Shown here piece after piece: positions 55,410 to 64,000 of a stretch of DNA of 64,000 nucleotides. The stretch is from Polysphondylium violaceum. Lineage: Eukaryota > Evosea > Eumycetozoa > Dictyosteliales > Dictyosteliaceae. Both the position numbers and the translations under genes were made by a program. The notes below the pieces were generated by a model. The model was not told the origin of the DNA and did not search any database. It saw only the letters and a program-made list of their open reading frames with translations. Location of the stretch: contig AJWJ01000006.1 of assembly GCA_000277445.1 (NCBI GenBank), forward strand, positions 1-64,000, written 5' to 3'. Positions within the stretch are counted from its first letter, which is position 1, and the number at the start of each line of letters is the position of its first letter.

Positions 55410-56306
55410 TTATTGATTTAAAAAGGCAGGATCACATACATATTTTCTACATGCATTTGGTTTAGCATTCCAATAAACATCCTTCCAACCTTTGGGACAT
55501 CTTCTAGATACATGAGGACAGGTTCCGATTTTTGTGCATGGACCATCATTTAAAAGACATCTGTTGTGATCACGTTTATAGGTGTCGTCATAACCAATTT
55601 CACATCTATACTTGTTAACCTCTTGACAAGGGTAATTCATTTCATGGGCAGGTCGAATAAAAACAAGTTTAATTCTAAGAGTCACTGATATCATTGTGCC
55701 AGCGACAATAGAATTATCCATAATTCTGCTATCGAGCCAATCTTTTTGGACTGGGAACTTTGGTGTATAAGGCTCAGTGACATTTTCTACAGGATAAGTC
55801 TCATTGGTATTGAGTTCATAAGCGATTGCATTTGATCCGTGCATTGCCATTCTATAGTAACCATCATCAGCACCCATTGTATTTGTTGATTGACCCTCCA
55901 AAGGCAATGCCCTAGCGACATCGTTTACTTCAAAAGTTGGATAATTTTCATTTTGTTGTGGTTGAACCATTATTCCTCCGAGAACATATTGATCCAATTT
56001 CTCCAAATCAATTCCATTGTCATCACCGCCGAGTTCTTGGACATACATTTCTGGTTCATCAGTGTTTACTTTTTTCAAATAATAACCACCGCATTGTGGC
56101 CAAGCACATCTTCTGACATCCCTTCTAATGGTGACATAAATTCTAATTCTAATATTAAGTTTGCTGGGCGAAGGTGAGGGAGAGACCGAGGGTGTATCCG
56201 AGGGAGAGGCTGAGGGATGGGATGGATGGGGCGAGTTGGCAGACTCCACCAAAATGAATGATAAAAGGAAAACTATTGAAATAAAGTAAAAGATAAATTT
56301 GTTCAT
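55410..56306 (-). CDS. Secreted Cys-rich protein, family A copy 3
   Basis: A single exon of 298 residues. The signal peptide is FIFYFISIVFLLSFILVESA, then a Pro/Ser-rich spacer (SPSPSPS) not found in the other copies. The family layout follows: TIRRDVRRCAWPQCGGYYLK, DQYVLGGIMV, ARALPLEG, NVTEPYTP, and a Cys-rich end with YKRDHNRCLLNDGPCTKIGT, CPKGWKDV and ACRKYVCDPAFL. It lies about 16 kb from copies 1 and 2 and is on the other strand, convergent with the beta-helix-like copy 2 gene at 61 bases. Function is unknown. Confidence 0.85.
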   Translation of the reverse strand: MNKFIFYFISIVFLLSFILVESANSPHPSHPSASPSDTPSVSPSPSPSKLNIRIRIYVTIRRDVRRCAWPQCGGYYLKKVNTDEPEMYVQELGGDDNGIDLEKLDQYVLGGIMVQPQQNENYPTFEVNDVARALPLEGQSTNTMGADDGYYRMAMHGSNAIAYELNTNETYPVENVTEPYTPKFPVQKDWLDSRIMDNSIVAGTMISVTLRIKLVFIRPAHEMNYPCQEVNKYRCEIGYDDTYKRDHNRCLLNDGPCTKIGTCPHVSRRCPKGWKDVYWNAKPNACRKYVCDPAFLNQ

Positions 56307-56448
56307 TATGACTAATAACTAAATATCAATTCAAAATACATGTCATCCTTTAAATACATTTCCAAAGTGTTTTTTCCCCATGTAATTTATTTTATTTTTA
56401 AATATATACAAACGCCCATATCGGTAAACTAAATAAATTAAATTTTAC

Positions 56449-57534
56449 TTACCATCCCAGTTTGTCGATTAAATTTTTAATAATAACACTTGTAGGTTGA
56501 TTGATTGGGGAATTTCGACAGGATTGACCCGCCCACATGTTCGTAAAATTATTGTTATTCTCTTTTTGGGAAAGAGATCTGAGCGGTGTTGTGAGCGAGT
56601 TTTGGACGGGGTAGGGGAGGGCCTTCATTTCCGAGTGGGCAAAGTCTTTGATAAACTGGTTGTTGATGCCTCTGGCATAGCGTCCAGAGTAGGCGTCGGT
56701 GGTGACAATGTCAGACTGTTTCGCATGGGCAAGCGACTCTTTGTAGGAGGGGATCGCTAGACTCTCGTGGCTGCCGATAAAGAGAGACCCCAGCTGGACC
56801 CCACTGGCACCGAGCAGGAAGCAGGCATTGGTGGTGCGCGCGTCAAATATACCGCCCGAGGCCACGATTGAGGTCTCGCGCTTGAGGTTGTCGGAGAGAC
56901 AGGGGAGCAGCGCAAGTGCGCCTATCTCTGGATACACATCTTTGATAAAACTTCCTCGGTGTCCACCTGCCTCGGCACTCTGGGCGACTATAACGCGAAT
57001 ACCTTTTTCTTCAAGCGCCAGTGCCTCCTCGAGCGACGTACACGTGCCAATCAGCAACACATTGTTTCGTCTGAGACGCTCGATTACGGCGTCTGAGGGA
57101 ATGCCAAATGTAAAACTAACGATCTTGACATCATGATGCAACAACAAATCTATCTGTTGCTCATAGGTCGTGTACGAGTCCGCTTTGTTGAGACGATCCA
57201 ACATTGACGTATGTCTGTATGCCAAATCGCCTGTATGCAAAGATTTACCAATCCAATTCTCCACCTGCTCTATTGCACCGTCGCTCGGGAATGGGTTGGG
57301 CAATGAATGGGCAAATAGATTTACAGCAAATGGTTTATTGGCCGTCAGTGTCTTTGTCTTTTCAATCAACAAATTAGCCTTGTCCACAGCAACACCGCCA
57401 ATGGGCAACGAGCCCAATATTCCACTATGGGTCGCAGCAGCCACCATCTCTGGCGATGTCACTCCAAGCATTGGTGCCTGTATGATTGGATATTTTACAT
57501 TTAACAGTTTTCTTAATACTTTTTTCGATCCCAT
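56449..57534 (-). CDS. Nitronate monooxygenase (2-nitropropane dioxygenase family)
   Basis: FMN-dependent TIM-barrel enzyme that oxidises toxic alkyl nitronates. A single exon of 361 residues. Motifs: KYPIIQAPMLGVTSPEMVAA at the N-terminus, NLFAHSLPNPFP, then HDVKIVSFTFGIP, and VIVAQSAEAGGHRGSF, which carries the GGH FMN/active-site signature. IVASGGIFDARTTNACFLLG and GVQLGSLFIGSHES bind the FMN phosphate. The composition is more GC-rich than its neighbours (codons ending in C or G through most of the gene), which could mean strong expression, biased gene conversion or a past transfer from bacteria. No intron is present. Divergent from the CCDC130 gene by 220 bases. Confidence 0.93.
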   Translation of the reverse strand: MGSKKVLRKLLNVKYPIIQAPMLGVTSPEMVAAATHSGILGSLPIGGVAVDKANLLIEKTKTLTANKPFAVNLFAHSLPNPFPSDGAIEQVENWIGKSLHTGDLAYRHTSMLDRLNKADSYTTYEQQIDLLLHHDVKIVSFTFGIPSDAVIERLRRNNVLLIGTCTSLEEALALEEKGIRVIVAQSAEAGGHRGSFIKDVYPEIGALALLPCLSDNLKRETSIVASGGIFDARTTNACFLLGASGVQLGSLFIGSHESLAIPSYKESLAHAKQSDIVTTDAYSGRYARGINNQFIKDFAHSEMKALPYPVQNSLTTPLRSLSQKENNNNFTNMWAGQSCRNSPINQPTSVIIKNLIDKLGW

Positions 57535-57754
57535 ATTTATTAATATTCTTTCTTTATTATCTCCCCCACAGTATATGTATGCGTGTATGTGTATTATCTG
57601 TGTGAAGATTTAATATCTATTTGTATATCTTTGGCAATTTCAGAAAATTCGAGAATAAATGAAAAAACAAAAATTGCACAAATAACCCCAATTTCATTTT
57701 TTTTAAATTCTTTTTTCAGGTTGTTGTAAATACAGTGTTCAGAGATACACGAGG

Positions 57755-58801
57755 ATGTCTGATAGAAAAGCAACAAACAAATACTATCCCCCCGATTGGG
57801 ACCCCTCCAAAGGGTCGATCAACACGTATAGGGGACAACACCATCTTCGAGACAGGGCCAGGAAACTGGATCAGGGTATTCTAATCGTTCGATTTGAAAT
57901 GCCTTTTAATGTGTTTTGTTTATCCTGCAATAATCATATTGGTGTGGGTGTTAGATACAACGCTGAAAAGAAATCGGTCGGCAAATACTTTACAACAACC
58001 ATATTTTCATTTCGTATGAAATGTCATCTGTGTTCAAATCAACTAGAAATTGAAACTGATCCACAAAATAGGGATTTCAAGATAATATCGGGTTTGAAAA
58101 AGAGATCAACCGAGTCAGACACAAACACAATAAGTGCATCAACAACTGATGATCAAGAAATAATAGATGATAATAGTAATAATAACTATAACGAGAGTAA
58201 CAATAGTGAATATGATTCATCTTTAATTAAATTTAAAGATGAAAAGGAAGCAGAGTTGTTGGAAAACAATACATTTTATAGGTTAGAGTACAAGAACAAA
58301 GATATAGAAAAAGGAAAACGACTTGCACCAAATCTACAAAACCTGTATTATCTTATGGGCGATCGTTCATTCAACGATTATAATCTATCGTCAGAGTTGA
58401 GAAAGAATTTTAGAGACACTAAAAAAGCAGAACAAAAGGAAATCAAAGAAAACGAATCCAAAGGAATTCATATAAAACTAGTACCAGAACACAATGACGA
58501 CATTGTTGAATCAAAGTCTATCAATTTCGATAAACAACATTTAAAAAGAAAAGCAGAACAAGATAAATTAATTAAAAGAGAAACTATTCAAAATTCTTCT
58601 ATATTTAATAATAATAGCAGTAGCAGTAATAATAATTCATTACCAACAACAACATCTAAAATATCTAAAACAAAATCATCAACGACAACAACAAATACTA
58701 AACTAGAATTACTAAAGAAAAAAGCGAAAATAGATCCATCCATATTTAAATCATCATCATCGACCATCAATACAGCATTCTCATCTAGTCTATTTAAATA
58801 G
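57755..58801 (+). CDS. ccdc130: CWC16-family splicing factor, CCDC130/YJU2B-like
   Basis: Spliceosome-associated protein of the YJU2/CWC16 family. A single exon of 348 residues. The N-terminal domain is well preserved: RKATNKYYPPDWDPSKGS then HHLRDRARKLDQGILIVRFE, then MPFNVFCLSCNNHIGVGVRY and FRMKCHLCSNQLEIETDPQN. The two CxxC pairs bind zinc. The start RKATNKYYPPDWDP marks the CCDC130 branch rather than YJU2 itself. The C-terminal half is charged, then Ser/Asn/Thr-rich and low complexity. Convergent with the bL28m gene, 127 bases apart. Confidence 0.92.
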   Translation: MSDRKATNKYYPPDWDPSKGSINTYRGQHHLRDRARKLDQGILIVRFEMPFNVFCLSCNNHIGVGVRYNAEKKSVGKYFTTTIFSFRMKCHLCSNQLEIETDPQNRDFKIISGLKKRSTESDTNTISASTTDDQEIIDDNSNNNYNESNNSEYDSSLIKFKDEKEAELLENNTFYRLEYKNKDIEKGKRLAPNLQNLYYLMGDRSFNDYNLSSELRKNFRDTKKAEQKEIKENESKGIHIKLVPEHNDDIVESKSINFDKQHLKRKAEQDKLIKRETIQNSSIFNNNSSSSNNNSLPTTTSKISKTKSSTTTTNTKLELLKKKAKIDPSIFKSSSSTINTAFSSSLFK

Positions 58802-58928
58802 ACTTAATTTGTAAATAAACACCCTACCTGTATATAATTGTATCCTATATCCTATCTCTACTCTCTTTTTATCAGGTCATTACTGCTGTTATTTTTAATT
58901 ATATATATATATTTATTATTATTATTAT

Positions 58929-59531
58929 TTAATTTGATTCTACAGTTGTGGATTGAGTGGTGGCAGCTGTAGTAGCAACAGTAGTTGCTTCTTCTTGAGC
59001 TAAAATTGTGAATGCTTTTTCTTTCATAACTTTTTTCATGGCTACCTTTAAATCGGAACCTAATTCAGAATCTAAATTCTTTTCTTTGGTCTTTAAAATA
59101 TAGTTGTCAAATGAACCTGCTTTATCGATACATCTCATTGTGTGACAGGTTACTTTAACTCTAAGATTTGTTTCTAAAATATCACTATGATAGGTCTTCA
59201 TTTGAACGTTGGGTTTCCAATGTCTTCTTGTTCTATATTATCGTAAAAGTAAATGATATTAGACTCCATTCTTTCTTGTTGTCTGTCTGTATGTCTGTCT
59301 ATCTGTCTGTTTATAAGCATTGTTGTGACCTATAATAATCCTCATATCTATATCCCACATGTGCTGTAACCAACAAAACCTGTTTGATGTATGTGCGCCT
59401 TACCTTTTATTTGAAAAACTGACATTGTTACCAAAGAGAATCTCTTTACCACCAAAAAGACCTCTTTGTGCTCTTTTCATGACACCTCTGCAGGTCAATT
59501 CTGCAATAGAACTAAACATAGATAAAGACAT
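58929..59531 (-). CDS. mrpl28: Mitochondrial ribosomal protein bL28m
   Basis: Exons 59531-59404 and 59232-58929 give 143 residues. The first exon encodes a short presequence and RAQRGLFGGKEILFGNNVSF; splicing rebuilds SNKRTRRHWKPNVQMKTYHS, the bL28 signature of bacterial-type ribosomes (GNNVSHAHNKTKRR..PN in bacteria). Then LRVKVTCHTMRCIDKAG follows the family. The tail after about residue 110 is Ala/Thr/Glu-rich and extra. A bacterial-type L28 in an amoeba nucleus with no plastid points to the mitochondrial ribosome. It shares a 170-base divergent promoter with NOA1. Confidence 0.92.
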
Positions 59532-59701
59532 GTTTGTTGTTTATATAATATATCTGAATGTATCAATAAAAACACAATGAATGTGATCTTTTTGATAAAA
59601 AAAAAAAAAAAAAAAAATGAAAATTTTCATTTTTTCAAAAAAAAACGAAAGAGATTTTCGAAATATGCAAGAGATAATTTATGTGTGTAATATAATATAA
59701 A

Positions 59702-61497
59702 ATGAATAGAATCATTTCATCTATATCATTCATTAAACCAATATGTAAACGAAATGTAACCACCTTGATAACAAATAGTAAACAACTTCAATTACCATCA
59801 TTTTCAATTAAATATTCTACAACCAATAGTAGTAATGGGAGTAATAATGATGAAAACAATGTCAACGCCACAGTCATTGAATCTGAATCAGAGAAAAAAC
59901 TCTCGAGTAAACAAAGAAATATATTAAAGAAAATGGATCAAAAAACCAAACAAAAACAACTAAAATCACAAAATGCCATTGATATTGCCTTTGAGTTTGA
60001 CAAGAAATCATTGCCCAGATGTTCGGGATGTGGAACACAATTGCAGACAGAAAAGAAAAATAATCTTGGATATATACCAGAATCTGTAGCACTTAGACTT
60101 TTGTCAAAGGATAATCAAACCACCAATCATCACCATCATGTTGATCAAAACCAAAAAGATGAAAAAGATTTAAAGGAATATGTAATGTATTATTCATATT
60201 TCTATCAACGTAAACGTAATATATACTAATAATATTGAAACAATAGTTTAATGATTTTAAATCCAAGTTTAACAAGAATGATGACGAAATACAAATTTGT
60301 CAAAGATGTCATTTATTGAAAAATCATGGAAAGATTTCATCTGTCAATGTGCCAGTAGAGAATTTTAGACAACAATTGGAACAATTGAAACACATGAATT
60401 GTGTCATTATAAAGGTAGTCGACTTGATGGATTTCAGTGGTAGTTTTGTAGAGGATTTTAGAGATGTCGTGGGTAATAATCCCGTGATTTTGGTGGCCAA
60501 TAAATTGGATCTTTTGCCACGTGACATCAAACATCAGAGAGTAGAAGAGTGGATAAGAACAAAGGCCAAGGAAAAGGGACTCTTGTCCATCGCCCATGTA
60601 AAGTTACTCAGTAGCACCAATAGAGAAGGCATGCAAAGCTTTATCATTGATTTAGAGAAAATGAGAAGAGGTAGGGATGTCTTTATCGTCGGCTGTTCAA
60701 ATGTTGGAAAGAGTACCTTTTTAAACTCACTTTTGGAAGAGTACAAAAACAAAGTTGAGATCAAAAGAGAGGACACCATGTTAGAGTCCTCTACTCCTCT
60801 CAACAGAAAGCAGCTTAAAGATATTGACAAAATGAAACATACACAAGGCCCCATCAGTAAGGCCACCACTTCTGTATTTCCAGGCACCACACTCAATCTT
60901 GTATCCTTTCCCCTTTGGGACAACTCGAATCTATTTGACACACCAGGTATTGACAGTCCCCATCAAATGATAAAGTTGCTCAACATGGAAGAACTCAAAA
61001 AACTGATTCCCAAAGAAAAAGTCAAGCCCACCGTTATACACATGAGCAGTGGCAAAACCCTGTTCCTCGGTGGCCTCGTCCGTATAGATTTTGAAGGCCC
61101 AATATCGACATTTACCGTATACGTGTCCAACAAATTACCAGTTCACACCACCTCACTCAGAAAAGCCGATGATTTGCTTCACAACCAACACGGAAAACTG
61201 CTAAGTCCCCCTATTCTTCCCGAAAGCCCCACACAACAAGAAAGGGACGCCCATTTGGACCGTTTTCATTTCTCTCAAATTCAAAACTTTTCCTTGGTCC
61301 CCGAAAAGATTGATTTTGAACACACATTTGTAGATTTAGTTATTTCAGGCGTTGGTTGGGTCTCAATCAAATGCATATCGAAAAAAGTGACTCCATTGCG
61401 CCTCACTGTCCACACACCCTCAAAAATCGATGTTTCAATCAGACGTCCTCCATTGATTCCAAAAACCAATTTCTTTAAACACCAAAATCCACAATAA
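59702..61497 (+). CDS. noa1: NOA1/YqeH-type circularly permuted GTPase
   Basis: Mitochondrial GTPase needed for small-subunit ribosome assembly and mitochondrial translation. Exons 59702-60181 and 60247-61497 give 576 residues. The first 40 residues are a mitochondrial presequence. The treble-clef zinc finger is split by the intron: LPRCSGCGTQLQ in exon 1 and ICQRCHLLKNHGK in exon 2. The GTPase motifs come in permuted order: NKLDLLP (G4), then SSTNREG (G5), FIVGCSNVGKSTFLN (G1), FPGTT (G2) and FDTPGI (G3). The C-terminal domain follows, with HMSSGKTLFLGGLVRIDF. The last third is C-richer than the first. A His/Asp/Lys insert lies between the zinc-finger halves. Confidence 0.93.
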
Positions 61498-61572
61498 ACA
61501 TAACTCATGGTCCTCACCTGTTTTTATTATTGTAGTATACTATTATTATTTATTTATTTGAGTGCTTTATAT

Positions 61573-63260
61573 TTATTTTGTATCAAGTAACATGGTGTTT
61601 GGTTGTTCAATATAACTCTTGAGAAGATTTGAAAAGTTGGCAATGGTAGCACCATCAATGATACGGTGATCGCCAGACCAACTAATAATCATAACACTAC
61701 ATGGATAAACGTTACCATGTTTATCAAATCTTGGAAGTTTTTGGATTTTACCAATGGCACCAATACAAACCTCTGGTAAGAGTAAAACTGGACTACAATA
61801 AGTACCACCAATAGTACCAATGTTGGAAAGTGAGAATGTACCACCACTCATATCTGCAGGTGTAAGGGTTCCCTTTGCTCCTTCCTTTTGGAGTCTATTT
61901 AATTCTTGAGCAATTTCAAAAATTGATTTACTTTCAACATTTTTAATATTTGGTACAAGTAAACCTTGTGGAGTATCAATAGCTACACCAATATTATGAT
62001 AATTCTATAGAGTGAGAGAGAGTATATTATTAATACTTGTGCAAATGATAGATATCTGTATTAAATAAACATACCTTGTAAATGATTTCAGTTTGAGATT
62101 GTGAAATACTTGAATTTAAAACAGGATAACGTGACAAGGCCAATGAACAGGCTTTGATCAAGAATGGCATATAACTGAGTTTAATTCCTCTTGATTCGGC
62201 GATTGGTTTCAATTGTGATCTTAATTCAGTGAGTTTGTCCATAATGTATTCTTCAGAGAAACCAAAGTGTGGTACTGCAGAAGCAGCATTCATAGTTTTA
62301 ACCATGGCTTTACGAATACCTGTAATTGGGACTGTAGTAGTGGTGTTTGATCCAATAGTGGCAACTGGTGCAGCAGCGACTGGTGTTGATGGAATAGTGG
62401 TTGATTTAGATGATGCTGTACAAGTGGTGGTGGTGGTTGATTTTCCTGATAAATGATTCAAGAGGTCTTCTTTTAATACACGACCGTCTTTACCAGTGCC
62501 TGAAACTTGATTTAAATTGAGTTTATTTACTTTTGCTAAATGTCTGACTGATGGTGTAGCTAAAATCTTGATCTTTTCACCAGATTTGTTAGTGATTTCG
62601 TTGTGTTCGTGATTGTCGTGACTGGCGTTGTTGACTGGGATTGTAGTGGTTTTAGTGGTAGTAGTAGTTTCTTGAATGGTGACTGCAGCAACATCTTCAG
62701 AGGATCCTTCTTGTAAGATATCGACAAGTGGTGATCCTACTTTGGCCATATCACCAACTTTATGATAAATTTTAGTAATAATACCATCATATCTACTAGT
62801 AATCTATTGTATTATATATATTATTGTCAGTCATCAATCTATATGTATGTATTTGATACTATTACTATTAACATTCAAAATGCTGTGTCTTTCTTACCTC
62901 TACAGTAGCTTTATCAGATTGAACATCACATAATTTATCGAACTCCTTAATAGAATCACCTTCTTTGAAATGCCAGTTTAAAACTTCACACTCGGCAATA
63001 CCTTCACCAACATCTGCTAAATTGAATTGAATTGGTTTACGAGAAGTTGAAAAAGATCTAATTGTATTGATACCACCACAAACAAGGTTACTATTGACAT
63101 TGATTGAAGAAACAAGTTTGTTATTGAAACTATTGTTGTTGTTTGATGAGACTCTAGTATTCACCTTGGTGCTCAATGATCCAACAGTGGTGTTTGTGAT
63201 ACTACGTCTACCAATAACACTGATCAATGACTTTGATCTAACCAATTGTCTTGAAAACAT
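61573..63260 (-). CDS. bkdC: Branched-chain alpha-keto acid dehydrogenase E2 (DBT)
   Basis: Dihydrolipoamide branched-chain acyltransferase, core of the mitochondrial complex that degrades Leu, Ile and Val. Exons 63260-62898, 62803-62075 and 62004-61573 join in phase 0 to 507 residues. A presequence of about 75 residues ends near IRSFSTSRK. The lipoyl domain follows ([20 protein letters not shown], with the lipoyl Lys in VQSDKATVE). A subunit-binding domain holds [19 protein letters not shown] and [12 protein letters not shown]. The catalytic domain has [24 protein letters not shown], and [15 protein letters not shown] with the catalytic His and Asp. DVGEGIAEC marks the branched-chain type. 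The linkers are Thr-rich. Confidence 0.95.
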
Positions 63261-64000
63261 TCCTTCTTATACTAACTATTTATTACACTACTATTTAATA
63301 TCGCCTGCTGTTGTTATGTTATTACTACACTCTATTCAAAACAAATATCCAAAATGAATTATTGTGTGTGGTTGGTGTGTTGTTTATAAGTTGGGAGTGT
63401 TGTGTTTTAAAAAGAAATTTCTGTGTCTAATAGAAAATGAAATTGCTTTTTTTTAATTTTTTTCTAATTTTTAAAAATTACGTCTAAGTGTCGTCTTTTT
63501 CACCCTATCGTCGCTCAACACACAGGGTGTGAATGTGATGCAGGCTTAAAAAAATACATAATTTTTACAAAGAGATCATTTTTTTTTTTTTACATAGAAA
63601 ATGAAAATTTTTTTAAAATTTTTTTAATTTTTTTTTTACGAGTGCTTCGCGATGTCTCTCTGTGGCTAACCTCTGCCTGCCATTTTTTTTTGCGCAGCGA
63701 GATACTTATTTTTTTTTTTTTTTTCTTTTTTTTTGTATTTTTTTTTACATTGACAAAAAGGTATGCACATAGAATTTAGAGAGAGAGGGAAGAAAGAGAC
63801 AGAGACAATAAAAAGAATGAGTAAAACACACTTCAACTCCTAGCATAAGCAAATAATGAATAGAAATATTGGCACTATGCAATTTCAGCTTTTACACAAA
63901 AATAATTACATGATTTTCATGACAACTTTTATTATGTGAAGATAACCGTCGATATTCAATATTAAACCGATCATCTATAGAATCAACAGGAGGCGAAGAA
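63261..64000. other. Upstream region of the E2 gene to window end
   Basis: E2 promoter and further A/T-rich DNA. A patch at 63638-63705 (TTCGCGATG, TGCGCAGCGAG) is GC-richer and lies between long T runs. No coding frame was found. The end may be the upstream region of a gene outside the window. Confidence 0.45.

Overview
The window looks like nuclear DNA of a dictyostelid social amoeba; I cannot name the species. The evidence is very A+T-rich noncoding DNA full of long A and T runs, Asn/Gln/Ser homopolymers inside proteins, short AT-rich introns mostly with GTATGT/GTAAGT donors, and gene families typical of dictyostelids (FNIP repeats, countin, a RasC-like Ras). I read 37 probable or possible protein genes, one probable pseudogene, two degraded coding remnants and several repeats. 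I saw no tRNA, rRNA, CRISPR array, transposon or virus-like element.

Layout. 1-8.3 kb: CCT4 chaperonin subunit, polynucleotide kinase-phosphatase, an unidentified 174-residue protein, a possible small two-exon gene, and the peroxin Pex13. 10-15 kb: a class I cyclic nucleotide phosphodiesterase, a predicted type I membrane protein and a RasC-like GTPase. 15.2-18.7 kb is the most unusual stretch. It has a long hairpin overlapping the start of a divergent seven-exon CCT5 paralog. Convergent with that gene is a two-exon gene whose predicted product is an H2B-like histone fold fused directly to an H2A-like fold. Beyond it lies a decayed copy of the CCT5-like gene's tail. 18.9-25 kb: YIPF6, TAF13, cysteine synthase, a DUF202 membrane protein, WBP11 and a secreted GH25 lysozyme. 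26-34 kb: an FNIP-repeat gene bracketed by a diverged inverted repeat, a countin-family secreted protein, a UIM/UBX protein and a WRN-like exonuclease. 34-48.6 kb: a TMF-like golgin, two tandem secreted Cys-rich proteins, the NMD factor UPF2, an amino acid permease and mitochondrial ribosomal protein uS9m. 48.9-63 kb: a GPI-anchor-like surface protein, a broken GFA/CENP-V gene, two tandem type I membrane proteins, a third Cys-rich secreted paralog, nitronate monooxygenase, the splicing factor CCDC130/YJU2B, bL28m, the mitoribosome GTPase NOA1 and the branched-chain E2 subunit.

Most genes are housekeeping. Convergent neighbours are often separated by only 10-300 bases, and several divergent pairs share 140-220 base promoters. 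One such pair, bL28m and NOA1, would join two mitoribosome functions. Many genes change codon style along their length, from A/T-ending codons at the ends to C-ending codons in the middle.

Exon limits were placed by hand from reading frame, GT/AG sites and remembered family sequences. Nothing was searched or aligned by computer.
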